64,000 bases of DNA from assembly GCF_018131075.1 (NCBI RefSeq), contig NZ_JAFCLS010000002.1, positions 269,830 through 333,829 on the forward strand, given 5' to 3'. Every line of letters starts with the position of its first letter. The first letter of the stretch is position 1. Positions 19,665 to 29,364 of this stretch are shown piece by piece. The position numbers and the translations under genes are program-made. Source of the stretch: Bradyrhizobium sp. JYMT SZCCT0428 (GTDB lineage Bacteria > Pseudomonadota > Alphaproteobacteria > Rhizobiales > Xanthobacteraceae). The notes beneath the pieces were generated by a model. That model had not been told where the DNA came from. It made no database searches and was given only the letters and a program-made list of their open reading frames with translations.

Positions 19665-20519
19665 ATGCGCATCGGCGGGGCCATGTTTTTCACCGACTAC
19701 TCGATGTCGCCGACCGAACTTGCGCGGGCGCTGGAGGAGCGCGGCTTCGATTCCCTCTGGGTGCCAGAACATTCCCACATTCCGTTGACGCGCAAGTCGC
19801 CCTTCCCCAGCGGCGGCGATGTGCCGAAGAAATATTACGACGTGATGGACCCGTTCGTGATGCTGGGTGCGGCCGCGGCGGTGACCAAGACGCTGTTGCT
19901 CGGCACCGGCATTTGCCTGATCGCCCAGCGCGATCCGATCCAGACCGCCAAACAGGTCGCCTCGATCGACCAGATCTCGGCTGGCCGTTTCCTGTTCGGC
20001 GTCGGCAATGGCTGGAATGAGGACGAGATGGCCAACCACGGAACGGTTTTCGAAAGCCGCCACAAGCTGGCGCGCGAGCGTGTCGAGGCGATGAAAGAAA
20101 TCTGGACCAAGTCAAAACCCGAGTACCATGGTGAGTTCGTGAATTTCGACCCGATGATGACCTGGCCAAAACCGGTGCAGAAACCGCATCCGCCGATCAT
20201 CGTCGGCGGCGCTTTCCCGTTCGGTGCCCGACGCGCCCTGCGCTATGGCGACGGCTGGATGCCCCACCGCGCACGAAGCTCGTATGCGGATGTGCAGGCC
20301 CTGCTGCCGAAATTCCGCGAGATGGCAAACGAAGCTGGCCGCGATCTCGCGTCGGTGCCGATTACGATCTGGGGCGCCAAGGAGAACCTCGACCTGCTCG
20401 AGCGCGACCGCGACGACGGCGTCTCGCGCCTCGTCGTCAGCCTCGATTCCGCCAAGGCCGATACGATCCTGCCGGAACTCGACCGTTGGGCGAATTTGAT
20501 CCGCCAACTCGACAGCTGA
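19665..20519 (+). CDS. LLM class F420-dependent oxidoreductase
   Basis: A 284-residue luciferase-like monooxygenase-fold protein. It contains GFDSLWVPEHSHIPL near residues 27-41, the typical VASIDQISAGRFLFGVGNGWNEDEM block, and HPPIIVGGAFPFGARRALRYGDGW. This matches the TIGR03619 F420-type group. GGGAGA precedes the ATG. The stop is one base from the stop of the convergent LLM gene, leaving no room for a terminator between them. The substrate is unknown; the surrounding F420 biosynthetic genes favour F420 as cofactor. Confidence 0.87.
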   Translation: MRIGGAMFFTDYSMSPTELARALEERGFDSLWVPEHSHIPLTRKSPFPSGGDVPKKYYDVMDPFVMLGAAAAVTKTLLLGTGICLIAQRDPIQTAKQVASIDQISAGRFLFGVGNGWNEDEMANHGTVFESRHKLARERVEAMKEIWTKSKPEYHGEFVNFDPMMTWPKPVQKPHPPIIVGGAFPFGARRALRYGDGWMPHRARSSYADVQALLPKFREMANEAGRDLASVPITIWGAKENLDLLERDRDDGVSRLVVSLDSAKADTILPELDRWANLIRQLDS

Positions 20520-20520
20520 A

Positions 20521-21474
20521 CTAGACCAGCGGCAAGACCTCGGCCCGGAATTTCTGCATGCCTGCGAGGACTTCATCGGCCGTGGTGCCGCCGAAACCGA
20601 AATCGAGACTGCCGACACCCATGTCGCGCACCGCCCTTATGTCGGCGGCCATCACTGCCGGCGGACCGGCGAACAGGCGATGTTCACCATCACTGGCCTG
20701 TGCCGGTGCAGTCTCGCCGAACACGGTAACGCGCAGGCTGAGGCCCACCGCCTTGGGATCGCGCCCCGCCTCTGCGGTCATCTTGGCCAGACGCGCCGCC
20801 TGGGTCTTGAACCGCGCCAGGCTGTCGAGCGGATTCTGCGGGTTGGTCCCGATCGGATACCAGGCATCGCCGATGCGGGCAGCTCGCCGCAGCGCCGGAC
20901 CGCTCTCGCCTCCGATCCAGATCGGCGGATGCGGCTTTTGCACGGGCTTCGGGTCGAAACCGATATTGGCGAACCGGACATGCTTGCCATCGAACTTCGG
21001 CGCGTCCTTGGTCCAGAGTTCGACGAAGGCGCGCAAATATTCATCGGTTACAGTTCCACGCGCATCGAAATCCGGCGCGTCGATGGCCTCGAACTCCTCG
21101 CGCATCCAGCCCGCACCGATACCCAGCGTCAGCCGGCCACCCGAAAGTACGTCGATGGTCGAGAGAATTTTGGCCGTCAGCACCGCTGGCCGGTGCGGCA
21201 CCACCATGACTGATGTCACGAGACGCAACCGCGTCGTTTTCGCGGCGATCCAGCTGACCTCGGTCAACTGCTCGTGCCTCTCGCCGCGGGTGCCGCTGGG
21301 GAATTCCCCGGAGGCGCTGTAAGGATATTCGGCCGCGATCGCGGTCGGAATCACGACGTGGTCGCTGAACGTCGCATAGTCGAACCCCATCGCCTCGGCG
21401 CCAACCACGATTTTTGTCAAATTATCCGCGGCCGACAGGGGTCCGGCGGTTGGTGCGTTGAAGCCGATCAGCAT
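20521..21474 (-). CDS. LLM class F420-dependent oxidoreductase
   Basis: A 317-residue luciferase-like protein with GFDYATFSDHVVIPT near residues 31-45, ILSTIDVLSGGRLTLGIGAGWMREEFEA, and HPPIWIGGESGPALRRAARIGDAW. The start at 21474 is preceded by GAAGGACG; an upstream start adds nine residues of poor match. It is divergent from fbiC across about 64-124 bases, so the two could share a control region. Confidence 0.87.
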   Translation of the reverse strand: MLIGFNAPTAGPLSAADNLTKIVVGAEAMGFDYATFSDHVVIPTAIAAEYPYSASGEFPSGTRGERHEQLTEVSWIAAKTTRLRLVTSVMVVPHRPAVLTAKILSTIDVLSGGRLTLGIGAGWMREEFEAIDAPDFDARGTVTDEYLRAFVELWTKDAPKFDGKHVRFANIGFDPKPVQKPHPPIWIGGESGPALRRAARIGDAWYPIGTNPQNPLDSLARFKTQAARLAKMTAEAGRDPKAVGLSLRVTVFGETAPAQASDGEHRLFAGPPAVMAADIRAVRDMGVGSLDFGFGGTTADEVLAGMQKFRAEVLPLV

Positions 21475-21538
21475 TTTTTTGCGTCCTTCTTTGCATTGCA
21501 TTGCTGGCGTCGATGCGACACCATGCGGCCGCTAACGG

Positions 21539-23965
21539 GTGACGGCAAGCGCGTCCCGCGACGACATTGCGACCCTCTGCGGGCGGAGACGACAGACCAT
21601 GACGGCGGCCGGTAGGCAGGCGATACGGCGGCGGTTCGATGCGCCGCCGGCCGAACTGATAGCAGAAGCCGCGGCCTTGCGCGATTCCGCACATGGGCGG
21701 GTGATCTCCTATTCGCGAAAAGTCTTCATTCCGCTCACCAAACTCTGCCGCGACGTCTGTCACTACTGCACGTTCGCGCAAGTACCGCGCGCGGGCAAGC
21801 CCGTCTACCTCTCGCCCGACGAAGTGCTCGCCATCGCGCGCGCCGGCGCGGCCGCGGGTTGCACCGAAGCACTGTTCACGCTGGGCGACAAACCCGAGCT
21901 GCGTTACCAGGCAGCCCGCGACGCATTGAAAGCACTCGGCCACGAAACGACAATCTCCTATCTGACCGCGATGTGCGCGCTTGTGCTGCGCGAGACCGGA
22001 TTGCTGCCGCACGCCAATCCTGGTGTGATGACGCACGAGGAGATCGCCGGCCTGCGCGAGGTGACGGCCAGCCAGGGCATCATGCTGGAGTCCATCAGCG
22101 AGCGGCTGTGCAGGCAGGGCGGCGTTCACTTCGGCTCTCCGGACAAGCATCCCGCAGTCAGGCTGGAAACCCTGCGTCTGGCCGGCGAGTTAAAAGTTCC
22201 TTTCACGACCGGGATACTGATCGGCATCGGCGAGACACGCGACGAGCGGATCGACGCGCTGGAGGTTATACGGGATCTGCACGCCGCCCATGGTCATATC
22301 CAGGAAGTCATCGTACAGAATTTTCGGGCCAAGCCTGACACCAAGCTCGCCGATTCCGAGGAACCCGATCTCGAAGATTTGCTGTGGACCATCGCGACGG
22401 CGCGTTTGGTTCTCGGTCCCGACATGAATATCCAGGCGCCGCCAAATCTGTCGCCAGGCGTCTATCAAAAGCTGATCGACGCGGGGCTCAACGACTGGGG
22501 CGGCATCTCGCCGGTCACGCCCGATCACGTGAACCCCGAAGCCCCGTGGCCTGCCATTGCCGAACTCGCCCGCAAGAGCGCGGAGGCCGGCAAGCTGCTG
22601 GTGAATCGCCTGCCCGTCTACCCCGTCTATGCACGCGACGCTGATCATTGGCTGGCCCCTGATATAGCCACCCGCGTGCGGCGTATGAGTGACACCGAAG
22701 GCTTCGCACGCGACGATGACTGGGCACCGGGCAACACCCAGCCGTCACCGGCACCGCTGGTGCTCGCCCGCGGCGTCGACGCCGGAATCGCAGGAATCGT
22801 CGAGCGCGCCACATCGGGCGAACGGCTCGCTTCGAACGACGTCGTGCGCCTCTTCGCTGCGCGCGACGCCGACTACCGGCACGTCACGCAGGCCGCCGAC
22901 GCACTTCGACGCGCGGTCAGTGGCGACGTCGTACGTTACGTCGTGAACCGCAACATCAACTACACCAACATCTGCTACTTCCGGTGCAAGTTCTGCGCCT
23001 TCTCGAAAGGGCGCACGCACGAGGATCTGCGCGGCTCACCCTATGATCTCGCCATCGAGGAAATTACGCGTCGCTCAATCGAGGCGTGGGATCGCGGGGC
23101 GACGGAAGTGTGCCTGCAAGGCGGCATCCATCCCGAATACACAGGCGCCACCTACGAGGCGATCTGCCGGGCGATCAAGGCGGTCGCCCCCGAGATGCAC
23201 ATCCACGCCTTCTCGGCTCTGGAAGTGACGCAAGGTGCGGCCACGCTCGGACTTCCGATCCACGAGTTCCTTACGAAGCTGAAGGCAGCCGGTCTCGGCA
23301 CCCTGCCCGGAACGGCGGCGGAAATCCTCGACGATGAGGTACGCGCCATCATTTGCCCCGACAAGATCAACACCGCCCAGTGGCTCGACGTGCAGCGCGC
23401 CGCCCACCAGGCGGGATTGCGCACCACCTCGACCATCATGTACGGGCACGTCGAGACGTCGAAATCGTGGGCAAAACATCTGCTTGCGCTGCGCGACTTG
23501 CAGGCTGAAACAGGCGGCTTCACCGAGTTCGTGCCGCTCCCCTTCGTCCACATGGAGGCGCCGATGTACCGCCACGGCATGTCGCGCTCCGGCCCGACAT
23601 TCCGCGAAGCCGTGCTCATGCATTCCGTCGCGCGGCTGGCCCTGCATCCGCTGATCCCGAACATCCAGACATCTTGGGTAAAGATGGGGCCGGCGGGTGC
23701 CGCGATCTGCCTGAAGTCCGGCGCCAACGATCTCGGCGGCACACTAATGAACGAGAGCATCTCGCGCGCCGCCGGCACCCAGCACGGACAGGAGTTTCCG
23801 CCGCACGACATGGAAGCGCTGATCCGCTCGATCGGTCGCGAACCGATGCAGCGCGATACGCTCTATCGGCCGGTGCCGGAAGAGCGCCGTGCGGCCTCCA
23901 TGATCGCGGCCGATTTGGCGCCGATCGTGCAAACGCCGCCGCGCAAGAAGGTGGCGGTCGCTTAG
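21539..23965 (+). CDS. fbiC: FbiC: FO synthase (fused CofG + CofH radical SAM)
   Basis: An 808-residue two-module radical SAM enzyme that makes FO, the deazaflavin chromophore of F420, from tyrosine and 5-amino-6-ribitylaminouracil. The CofG half has the [4Fe-4S] motif CRDVCHYC (C70, C74, C77) and the CofH half has CYFRCKFC (C479, C483, C486). EVCLQGGIHPEYTG and the C-terminal GTLMNESISRAAGTQHGQ are typical of CofH. Fusion of the two modules is the actinobacterial/bacterial arrangement; archaea use separate proteins. The GTG at 21539 is one start; the ATG at 21599, with GGAG upstream, is equally plausible and gives 788 residues. Its end overlaps the convergent cofC by four bases. Confidence 0.95.
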   Translation: MTASASRDDIATLCGRRRQTMTAAGRQAIRRRFDAPPAELIAEAAALRDSAHGRVISYSRKVFIPLTKLCRDVCHYCTFAQVPRAGKPVYLSPDEVLAIARAGAAAGCTEALFTLGDKPELRYQAARDALKALGHETTISYLTAMCALVLRETGLLPHANPGVMTHEEIAGLREVTASQGIMLESISERLCRQGGVHFGSPDKHPAVRLETLRLAGELKVPFTTGILIGIGETRDERIDALEVIRDLHAAHGHIQEVIVQNFRAKPDTKLADSEEPDLEDLLWTIATARLVLGPDMNIQAPPNLSPGVYQKLIDAGLNDWGGISPVTPDHVNPEAPWPAIAELARKSAEAGKLLVNRLPVYPVYARDADHWLAPDIATRVRRMSDTEGFARDDDWAPGNTQPSPAPLVLARGVDAGIAGIVERATSGERLASNDVVRLFAARDADYRHVTQAADALRRAVSGDVVRYVVNRNINYTNICYFRCKFCAFSKGRTHEDLRGSPYDLAIEEITRRSIEAWDRGATEVCLQGGIHPEYTGATYEAICRAIKAVAPEMHIHAFSALEVTQGAATLGLPIHEFLTKLKAAGLGTLPGTAAEILDDEVRAIICPDKINTAQWLDVQRAAHQAGLRTTSTIMYGHVETSKSWAKHLLALRDLQAETGGFTEFVPLPFVHMEAPMYRHGMSRSGPTFREAVLMHSVARLALHPLIPNIQTSWVKMGPAGAAICLKSGANDLGGTLMNESISRAAGTQHGQEFPPHDMEALIRSIGREPMQRDTLYRPVPEERRAASMIAADLAPIVQTPPRKKVAVA

Positions 23966-24639
23966 GCTATACCCCGCTTGGCCAGCAGCGCGGGCACGCC
24001 AAGTTCTTCAAGCAGCGTTCGGGTACGCGTTCCGGCCGATTGCTGCAGGCGCAGGAACAGCGCCAAATCAACGGGATGATCGATGTCCATCGCGATCCCG
24101 GGCTGACGGATCACCGTTGGCTCGATGCCCTGCCAGCGTGCGGCGTCGAGATGCGGGAAGTAGCTGTTGTCGCCAAAACGAAGCGGCACCGATTCCGGCG
24201 GCGAACAGACGACGGCATTGGACCCGAGATCGTCATGCGCCGGCGAGATCGTGAAGGACGGCGCGGCGAGATGCGCCGATAACACCGCGTCTATCTCACC
24301 GGCGCGGGTAGCTGGAATATCGCCGGGCATCGTGATCATGCCGCCACACCCTTCGCTTGCGAGAAGGCGGCGGCCGGCATTCACACTGCCGGTATGTCCG
24401 TCCCGCGCCCCCTCGGTCACGATCCGCGCACCGATTGTCTTGCCAAGGGCCGTCGCATGCGGTTCGAGGGTGACGATCATGATGCCGGCCAGAAGGCGTG
24501 AGCCGGCAATGGCGTCGAGCATGTCGGTCAGCATGGTTTCGGCGAGAATTCGTCGTTGTGGTGGCGACAGCAGGCCCGACAGTCGATCCTTGGCGCCGTC
24601 GAACTCCTTGACCGGTATGACCGCCCAGATGTCGTTCAT
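23962..24639 (-). CDS. cofC: CofC: 2-phospholactate (or PEP) guanylyltransferase
   Basis: A 225-residue nucleotidyltransferase-fold enzyme that activates a three-carbon phosphoacid with GTP for F420 side-chain assembly. The N-terminal WAVIPVKEFDGAKDRLSGLL and the GGMITMPGDIP segment (the acidic metal site) are characteristic. The C-terminal GIAMDIDHPVDLALFL matches the CofC family. Whether the substrate is 2-phospholactate, phosphoenolpyruvate or 3-phosphoglycerate cannot be decided from the sequence. It is the last gene of the fgd-cofE-cofD-cofC operon, overlapping cofD by four bases. Confidence 0.92.
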   Translation of the reverse strand: MNDIWAVIPVKEFDGAKDRLSGLLSPPQRRILAETMLTDMLDAIAGSRLLAGIMIVTLEPHATALGKTIGARIVTEGARDGHTGSVNAGRRLLASEGCGGMITMPGDIPATRAGEIDAVLSAHLAAPSFTISPAHDDLGSNAVVCSPPESVPLRFGDNSYFPHLDAARWQGIEPTVIRQPGIAMDIDHPVDLALFLRLQQSAGTRTRTLLEELGVPALLAKRGIA

Positions 24640-25586
24640 CGCTGCGAAGCCAGCGCGTCCGCCGCATCGAGCGTCACGCGCGCCAGCGTCTCCCGGTCAT
24701 CCAGGGTCTTCATCAGGATCTTGGCGATCGTGACCTGCGGTCCAACATGGCCAACTCCATCGGCGTCGGCGTGGTCGACGATATAACCATCCAGCAGGTC
24801 GCCGTAGCGCGCGGCGACGCCGGCGGCGCTGGCCTCGAGGCCAAGTTCACGCATCATCTTCGCAGTCGGACCTTTGACGGCTTGCCCGCCGATGATCGGC
24901 GACACCGCGACGACCGGTGCCCCACTCGCCTTGATCGCATCGCGCATGCCGGGGATCGCAAGGATCGGCTCGACGCTAATGAAGGGATTGGACGGACAGA
25001 CGATCACGGCCCGCACGTCGCCCGAGCGCAGCGCCGCCGCGATCTCGGCTTGCGGTCGGGCGAGCGCCACGTCATCGAAAGCCAGCTCATGAACGACCGG
25101 CCGGCACTGCTGGCGGACGAAATAGTCCTGGAAGTCGATCCAGCCCCTTTCGCTGCGCACGCGGGTGCGCACGCGGTCATCGCTCATCGGCAACACGCGC
25201 GCACCGATGCCGAGACGCCGGCAAATGTCTGATGTGACCTCGGACAGGGTCTGCCCCAGGCGCAGGCGACGGGTGCGTTCGACATGCAGCGCCAGATCGC
25301 GATCGCCGAGCCGAAACCAATCCTCCCCGCCGAGCGCGCCGATGCTGTCCATGAACGACCACGTCTCGTCGCGACGGCCCCAGCCCGTGGCGGGATTGTC
25401 GATGCCCGCGAGAGTGTAGGTCAGCGTGTCTATATCGGGCGAGATGCTCAGTCCAAGATGCTCGAAATCGTCGCCGGTGTTGGCGACCACAAGCAGTTCG
25501 TCGGCCGGCAAGACGCGGCTCAGACCTAGCGCCAGTTTCGCGCCACCGACGCCGCCGGACAGCGCCACGACAAGTCGTTTTCTCAT
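24636..25586 (-). CDS. cofD: CofD/FbiA: phospholactate transferase
   Basis: A 316-residue enzyme that transfers the phospholactyl (or phosphoenolpyruvyl) group to FO, forming F420-0 or its dehydro form. The glycine-rich N-terminus LSGGVGGAKLALGL, the segment VVANTGDDFEHLGLSISPDIDT, and ICPSNPFISVEPIL near residues 190-205 (here VCPSNPF) are the standard CofD signatures. Length is normal. It is translationally coupled with cofE and cofC by four-base overlaps. Confidence 0.94.
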   Translation of the reverse strand: MRKRLVVALSGGVGGAKLALGLSRVLPADELLVVANTGDDFEHLGLSISPDIDTLTYTLAGIDNPATGWGRRDETWSFMDSIGALGGEDWFRLGDRDLALHVERTRRLRLGQTLSEVTSDICRRLGIGARVLPMSDDRVRTRVRSERGWIDFQDYFVRQQCRPVVHELAFDDVALARPQAEIAAALRSGDVRAVIVCPSNPFISVEPILAIPGMRDAIKASGAPVVAVSPIIGGQAVKGPTAKMMRELGLEASAAGVAARYGDLLDGYIVDHADADGVGHVGPQVTIAKILMKTLDDRETLARVTLDAADALASQR

Positions 25587-26377
25587 CGGAACATGTCCTC
25601 AGCGGCCGGGCGTACCAGCTCGGACGCAGCGTTGTCAGGACCGCGCCAGGTCAAACCGCGCACGATCACGACGGGCTGACCTTCGGCACCCTGCCCCATC
25701 ACGAGCGACGCGGCAGCAGCGATCTCGTCCGCATGCCCGGTGATGCTGACCTGAAGCTCGCGTCCGAACAGATCGGACGAGCCGCGCAGGTCCATCAGCG
25801 ACGGCAGGCCGGCGGCGCCAATCGCAACGCCGCAGGTACCGCGCCGCCAGGCGCGACCGAAACTGTCGCTGATGATCACGGCAAGCGGCACACCGAACCT
25901 TTGCGACAGGCGCTTTTTCAGTATCGCCGCACTGCCGTCGGGATCAACTGGCAGCAGCAGGGCACGCTGGGGGTCATCGGGCGAAGCCACGTTGGACTGG
26001 TCGATCCCCGCATTGGCCATAACCAGGCCGAGTCGGTGCTCGACGATCAGGATGCCCGGCCTTGCCCGCACCACGCGCACCGATTCCGACAGGATCAGTT
26101 CGACGAGGCGCGGATCCTTTTGAACCTTGTCGGCGAGTTCGATCGCTTCAGCCGACGGATTGACACTGGCGAGATCGACCATGCGCCCTTCGACCTTGGA
26201 CACGATCTTCTGCGTCAACACAAAGACGTCGCCGCCACGTGGCACGATCCCACCGCGCGCCAGCCCCTCGCCGATCAAGGCGACGAGATCGTCGTCCTTG
26301 GCTACAAGCGGAATGCGGGGGACGGCAAGGAGCTCGACGGCGTTGCTGGGTTGCATCGGCTGGTCCCGCGCGCTCAA
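25583..26377 (-). CDS. cofE: CofE: coenzyme F420-0:L-glutamate ligase, single-domain
   Basis: A 264-residue ligase that adds glutamate residues to F420-0. It has the [17 protein letters not shown] segment near residues 48-64, [11 protein letters not shown] near residue 122, and [22 protein letters not shown], all hallmarks of CofE. It lacks the C-terminal FMN (nitroreductase-like) domain present in mycobacterial FbiB, which reduces dehydro-F420-0. The gene overlaps fgd and cofD by four bases each. An internal ATG at 26356 is an alternative start. Confidence 0.94.
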   Translation of the reverse strand: MSARDQPMQPSNAVELLAVPRIPLVAKDDDLVALIGEGLARGGIVPRGGDVFVLTQKIVSKVEGRMVDLASVNPSAEAIELADKVQKDPRLVELILSESVRVVRARPGILIVEHRLGLVMANAGIDQSNVASPDDPQRALLLPVDPDGSAAILKKRLSQRFGVPLAVIISDSFGRAWRRGTCGVAIGAAGLPSLMDLRGSSDLFGRELQVSITGHADEIAAAASLVMGQGAEGQPVVIVRGLTWRGPDNAASELVRPAAEDMFR

Positions 26378-27378
26378 CCGAAACGCTTGCGAAGGCGCGG
26401 CAGCACATTCTCACCGTAGATCTTCAGAAAGCGCGCCTGGTCTGGTCCCGGCGCGTGAAACACCAGATGCCGGAAACCGAGACCGACGTAGTAACCGATC
26501 CGCTCGACGTGCTCGTCGGCATCGCTGGACACGATCCATCGACTGGCGGCGCGCTCCAGCGGCAGCGCGTCGGCGAGGCGCTGCATCTCGACGGGATCCT
26601 CGACCGTCATCTTTTCCTCCGGCGTCAGCGCCAGCGCCGCCCAGTGGCGCGTATCCTCCAGGGCACGCGCCTTGTCGGTATCGAACGACACCTTGACCTC
26701 GATCATGCGATCGTAGGACCGCGACGGATCCTCCGACGCCGCCATGCCTTCGGCGACTTTCGGCAACAAGGTCTCGGTGTAGAGCTCCGGCTTCTTGCCG
26801 CTCGTGCAAATGAATCCTTCGGCGGAGCGGCCGGCATAGCGCGCCACGAGGGCACCCGCCGCGGCGACATAGATCGGCACCGGCGTGTTCGGGCGATCGT
26901 AGATCGTCGCCTTCTCGGTCTTGTAATACTGACCTTCGAAACTGACCCGCTCCTGGGTCCAGAGCGCCCGGATCAGGGTGACGGCCTCACGCAAGCGCGC
27001 GAAGCGCTCCTTGAATTCCGGCCAGGGCTGCCCGGTCGAAGGTACTTCGTTGAGTCCTTCGCCAGTGCCGATACCGAGCACGACGCGTCCCGGGAACATC
27101 GCGCCCATGGTGCCGAACGCCTGGGCGACGATGGATGGATGGTAGCGGAACGTCGGCGTCAGCACGCTGGTGCCGATAACGACGCGCGAGGTCCTGGCGC
27201 CGAGCGCGCCCAGCCACGTCAGCGAAAAAGGCGCATGGCCGTCGACATGCTTCCATGGCTGAAAGTGATCGCTGATGAAGACGGAATCAAAGCCAACTTC
27301 CTCGGCAAGACAGGAGAAGCCCAGCAACGCGCCCGGCGCGAACTGCTCCGCCGATGCCTTGTATCCGAGCTTGATCAC
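26374..27378 (-). CDS. fgd: F420-dependent glucose-6-phosphate dehydrogenase-type protein (FGD family)
   Basis: A 334-residue LLM-fold enzyme very close to mycobacterial FGD along its whole length ([52 protein letters not shown]). Expected F420/catalytic residues are present: D37-H38, W42 and E107. So are the three equivalents of the FGD phosphate-binding residues: K195 in TSGK, K256 in PEEK, and R280 in SRWIV. This supports a sugar-6-phosphate-like substrate and a role in making reduced F420. It is the first gene of the F420 operon, overlapping cofE by four bases. Hydroxymycolate and alcohol dehydrogenase relatives in the family are alternatives. Confidence 0.9.
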   Translation of the reverse strand: MIKLGYKASAEQFAPGALLGFSCLAEEVGFDSVFISDHFQPWKHVDGHAPFSLTWLGALGARTSRVVIGTSVLTPTFRYHPSIVAQAFGTMGAMFPGRVVLGIGTGEGLNEVPSTGQPWPEFKERFARLREAVTLIRALWTQERVSFEGQYYKTEKATIYDRPNTPVPIYVAAAGALVARYAGRSAEGFICTSGKKPELYTETLLPKVAEGMAASEDPSRSYDRMIEVKVSFDTDKARALEDTRHWAALALTPEEKMTVEDPVEMQRLADALPLERAASRWIVSSDADEHVERIGYYVGLGFRHLVFHAPGPDQARFLKIYGENVLPRLRKRFG

Positions 27379-27433
27379 CGCAAATCTCCTGGCTGGCGCC
27401 GGCCGATGCCGAGGCCATGGTACCCGTAGTGGA

Positions 27434-27445
27434 AATCTATAGATT
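27434..27445. promoter_or_regulatory. Perfect 12-bp palindrome in a divergent promoter region
   Basis: AATCTATAGATT lies midway in the 107-base spacer between fgd (leftward) and an LLM gene (rightward). It is AT-rich in a GC-rich setting and could be an operator or contain a -10 element. No bound protein is known. Confidence 0.35.
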
Positions 27446-27485
27446 AGAGGGAAAGCAGCGACCAGCCAAAAAGGGGGAAGCGACC

Positions 27486-28376
27486 ATGCATCTCGGAATA
27501 GCCCTGCCCTACGGCGACATTGGCGGCGATGGCCCGATTGTGCGCGAATACGCTGAGCTCGCCGAGGCCGAAGGTTACGACGGCCTGACGCTAGCGGACC
27601 ATGTCCTCGGCGGCAACCCGGCGAACCCCGCCAGCGGCCGCGCGGGCGGGCTCGGCCTGTTCCACGATCCGTTCGTGGCGTTCGGCTTCATCGCTGCCTG
27701 CACGAAGAAGGTCGAACTCTCCACCCAGGTCCTGATCCTCGCGCAGCGCCAGACGGTGCTGGTCGCCAAACAGGCCGCCAGTCTCGACGTGCTCAGCGGC
27801 GGCCGCTTCCGGTTCGGCATCGGCGTCGGCTGGAACGAGATCGAGTTCGTCGGCCTCAACGAGAATTTCCACAATCGAGGCAAGCGATCCGAGGAACAGG
27901 TCCAGGTAATGCAAGCGCTGTGGGCCGATCCTTACGTGACGTTCGAAGGCAAGTGGCATCGCCTTCCGGACGCCGGCATCAATCCCAGGCCGCCACAGCG
28001 CAAAATTCCGCTGTGGTTCGGCGGTCACATGGATGTGACGCTGCAGCGGATCGCAAAATGGGGCGACGGCTGGATGATGCTGTCTGAGCCGCCGGGACCC
28101 AAGGCCGTCGCCGAATTCGACAAGCTGCGTCGCCTGGTGGAAGCCGAGGGACGCGATCCGGACTCGGTTGGCTTGGAAGTCTGGACTTCAACCGGCACCG
28201 GCGCCGAAAAAGACTGGCGCGAGGAGATCAGCTTCTGGAAGCAGGCCGGCGTCACACATGTCACGCTGCACAACACCTTCGGTGGCTACCACCACAAGCG
28301 CATGGCCGGCCGGAGCATGAACGACCATGTCGACGCGATGCGCCGCTACCGCAACGCCGTCGCCGATCTGCTCTGA
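27486..28376 (+). CDS. LLM class F420-dependent oxidoreductase
   Basis: A 296-residue luciferase-like enzyme, with [16 protein letters not shown] near residues 30-45, [28 protein letters not shown], and [24 protein letters not shown]. This is the TIGR03619 group. The ATG at 27486 follows GGGGGAAG at good spacing; an upstream start at 27417 gives an unrelated leader. It is divergent from the F420 operon, so co-regulation is plausible. The substrate is unknown. Confidence 0.87.
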   Translation: MHLGIALPYGDIGGDGPIVREYAELAEAEGYDGLTLADHVLGGNPANPASGRAGGLGLFHDPFVAFGFIAACTKKVELSTQVLILAQRQTVLVAKQAASLDVLSGGRFRFGIGVGWNEIEFVGLNENFHNRGKRSEEQVQVMQALWADPYVTFEGKWHRLPDAGINPRPPQRKIPLWFGGHMDVTLQRIAKWGDGWMMLSEPPGPKAVAEFDKLRRLVEAEGRDPDSVGLEVWTSTGTGAEKDWREEISFWKQAGVTHVTLHNTFGGYHHKRMAGRSMNDHVDAMRRYRNAVADLL

Positions 28377-28393
28377 GGCGGAGCACAGGCGTC

Positions 28394-29251
28394 TCAGGCA
28401 TCGGCTAGCGCGGCCAGCATGCGGTCGCGGGCGGCGAAATCGCCATCGGCGTGGACGGGCTGCAGACAGACATGCGTGGCGCCGGCCGTGAAGTGCTCTC
28501 GCAGGCCACGCTTGACCGTGTCAGCATCGCCCCACAGGACCATCGCATCGATGAACCGGTCGTTACCGCCGTCGGCGAGTTCGGCCTCGGTGAAGCCCTG
28601 GCGCAGCCAGCTGTTGCGGTAGTTCGGCAGCCCCATGTAGCGCGAGAGCTCCTTGCGCCCGAGCCCCCGTGCTTTCACGGGATTGGTCTCGATCGTTATT
28701 TTCTGCTCCACCGCAAGCCATTTCGATGGCCCGAGGATCGCTGCCGCCTGCGCCGTGTGCGCTGGCGTCACGTTATAGGGAACAGCGCCGCGCGACTTGG
28801 CGCCGCTCAACGCCAGCATCTTCGGTCCGAGTGCGGCGACCACGACTGGCAGTTCACCTGATGGCGCAGACTTGTTGATGCCGTCGAGATAGGCACTCAT
28901 GGCCGCAAGCGGCTTGTCGTAGCGATGGCCACGCAGCCCTTCGACCATCGGAATGTGACTGACGCCGAGGCCGAGAACGAACCGATCGCCATAAAGCGCG
29001 TTCAGCGAGACTAGGGCGCGCTGCGCGGTAAAGGAATCGCGTGCATAGATGTTGGCGATCGAACTGCCGATCATCAGCTTCTCGCTGCACGACAGCAACC
29101 AGGCCGCCAGCGACATCGACTCATAGCCTCGCGATTCCGGGTACCACAGGTTCGAGTAGCCGTTGCCTTCAACCGCGCGCACGAAATCGCGCAGCTGCGA
29201 TCCGTCGAGCTTGTCGGTGCTGTACCACACGCCAAGGCGGCCTAATTTCAT
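28394..29251 (-). CDS. LLM class F420-dependent oxidoreductase (TIGR03620-like)
   Basis: A 285-residue protein of a more divergent LLM subgroup. It has the N-terminal LGRLGVWYSTDKLDGSQLRD, NLWYPESRGYESMSLAAWLL, and GDRFVLGLGVSHIPMVEGLRG near residues 87-107. GGAGG precedes the ATG. It is convergent with the preceding LLM gene across 17 bases and runs in the same direction as the F420 operon and ddn-like gene. Confidence 0.84.
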   Translation of the reverse strand: MKLGRLGVWYSTDKLDGSQLRDFVRAVEGNGYSNLWYPESRGYESMSLAAWLLSCSEKLMIGSSIANIYARDSFTAQRALVSLNALYGDRFVLGLGVSHIPMVEGLRGHRYDKPLAAMSAYLDGINKSAPSGELPVVVAALGPKMLALSGAKSRGAVPYNVTPAHTAQAAAILGPSKWLAVEQKITIETNPVKARGLGRKELSRYMGLPNYRNSWLRQGFTEAELADGGNDRFIDAMVLWGDADTVKRGLREHFTAGATHVCLQPVHADGDFAARDRMLAALADA

Positions 29252-29364
29252 GTCGATAGCCTCCGGCTGACGGTGCGTACAAACCGCTATCGCGGGGAGC
29301 TGGCATAGGAATCAAGCCGTGCGAATAGCGAGATTGTCTCGACGCGCGGTCGGCGCCACGTACC

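Noticed and set aside
26239..27429. 396-codon frame opposite cofE and fgd
   Set aside because: Antisense to two well-conserved genes; no recognisable domain.
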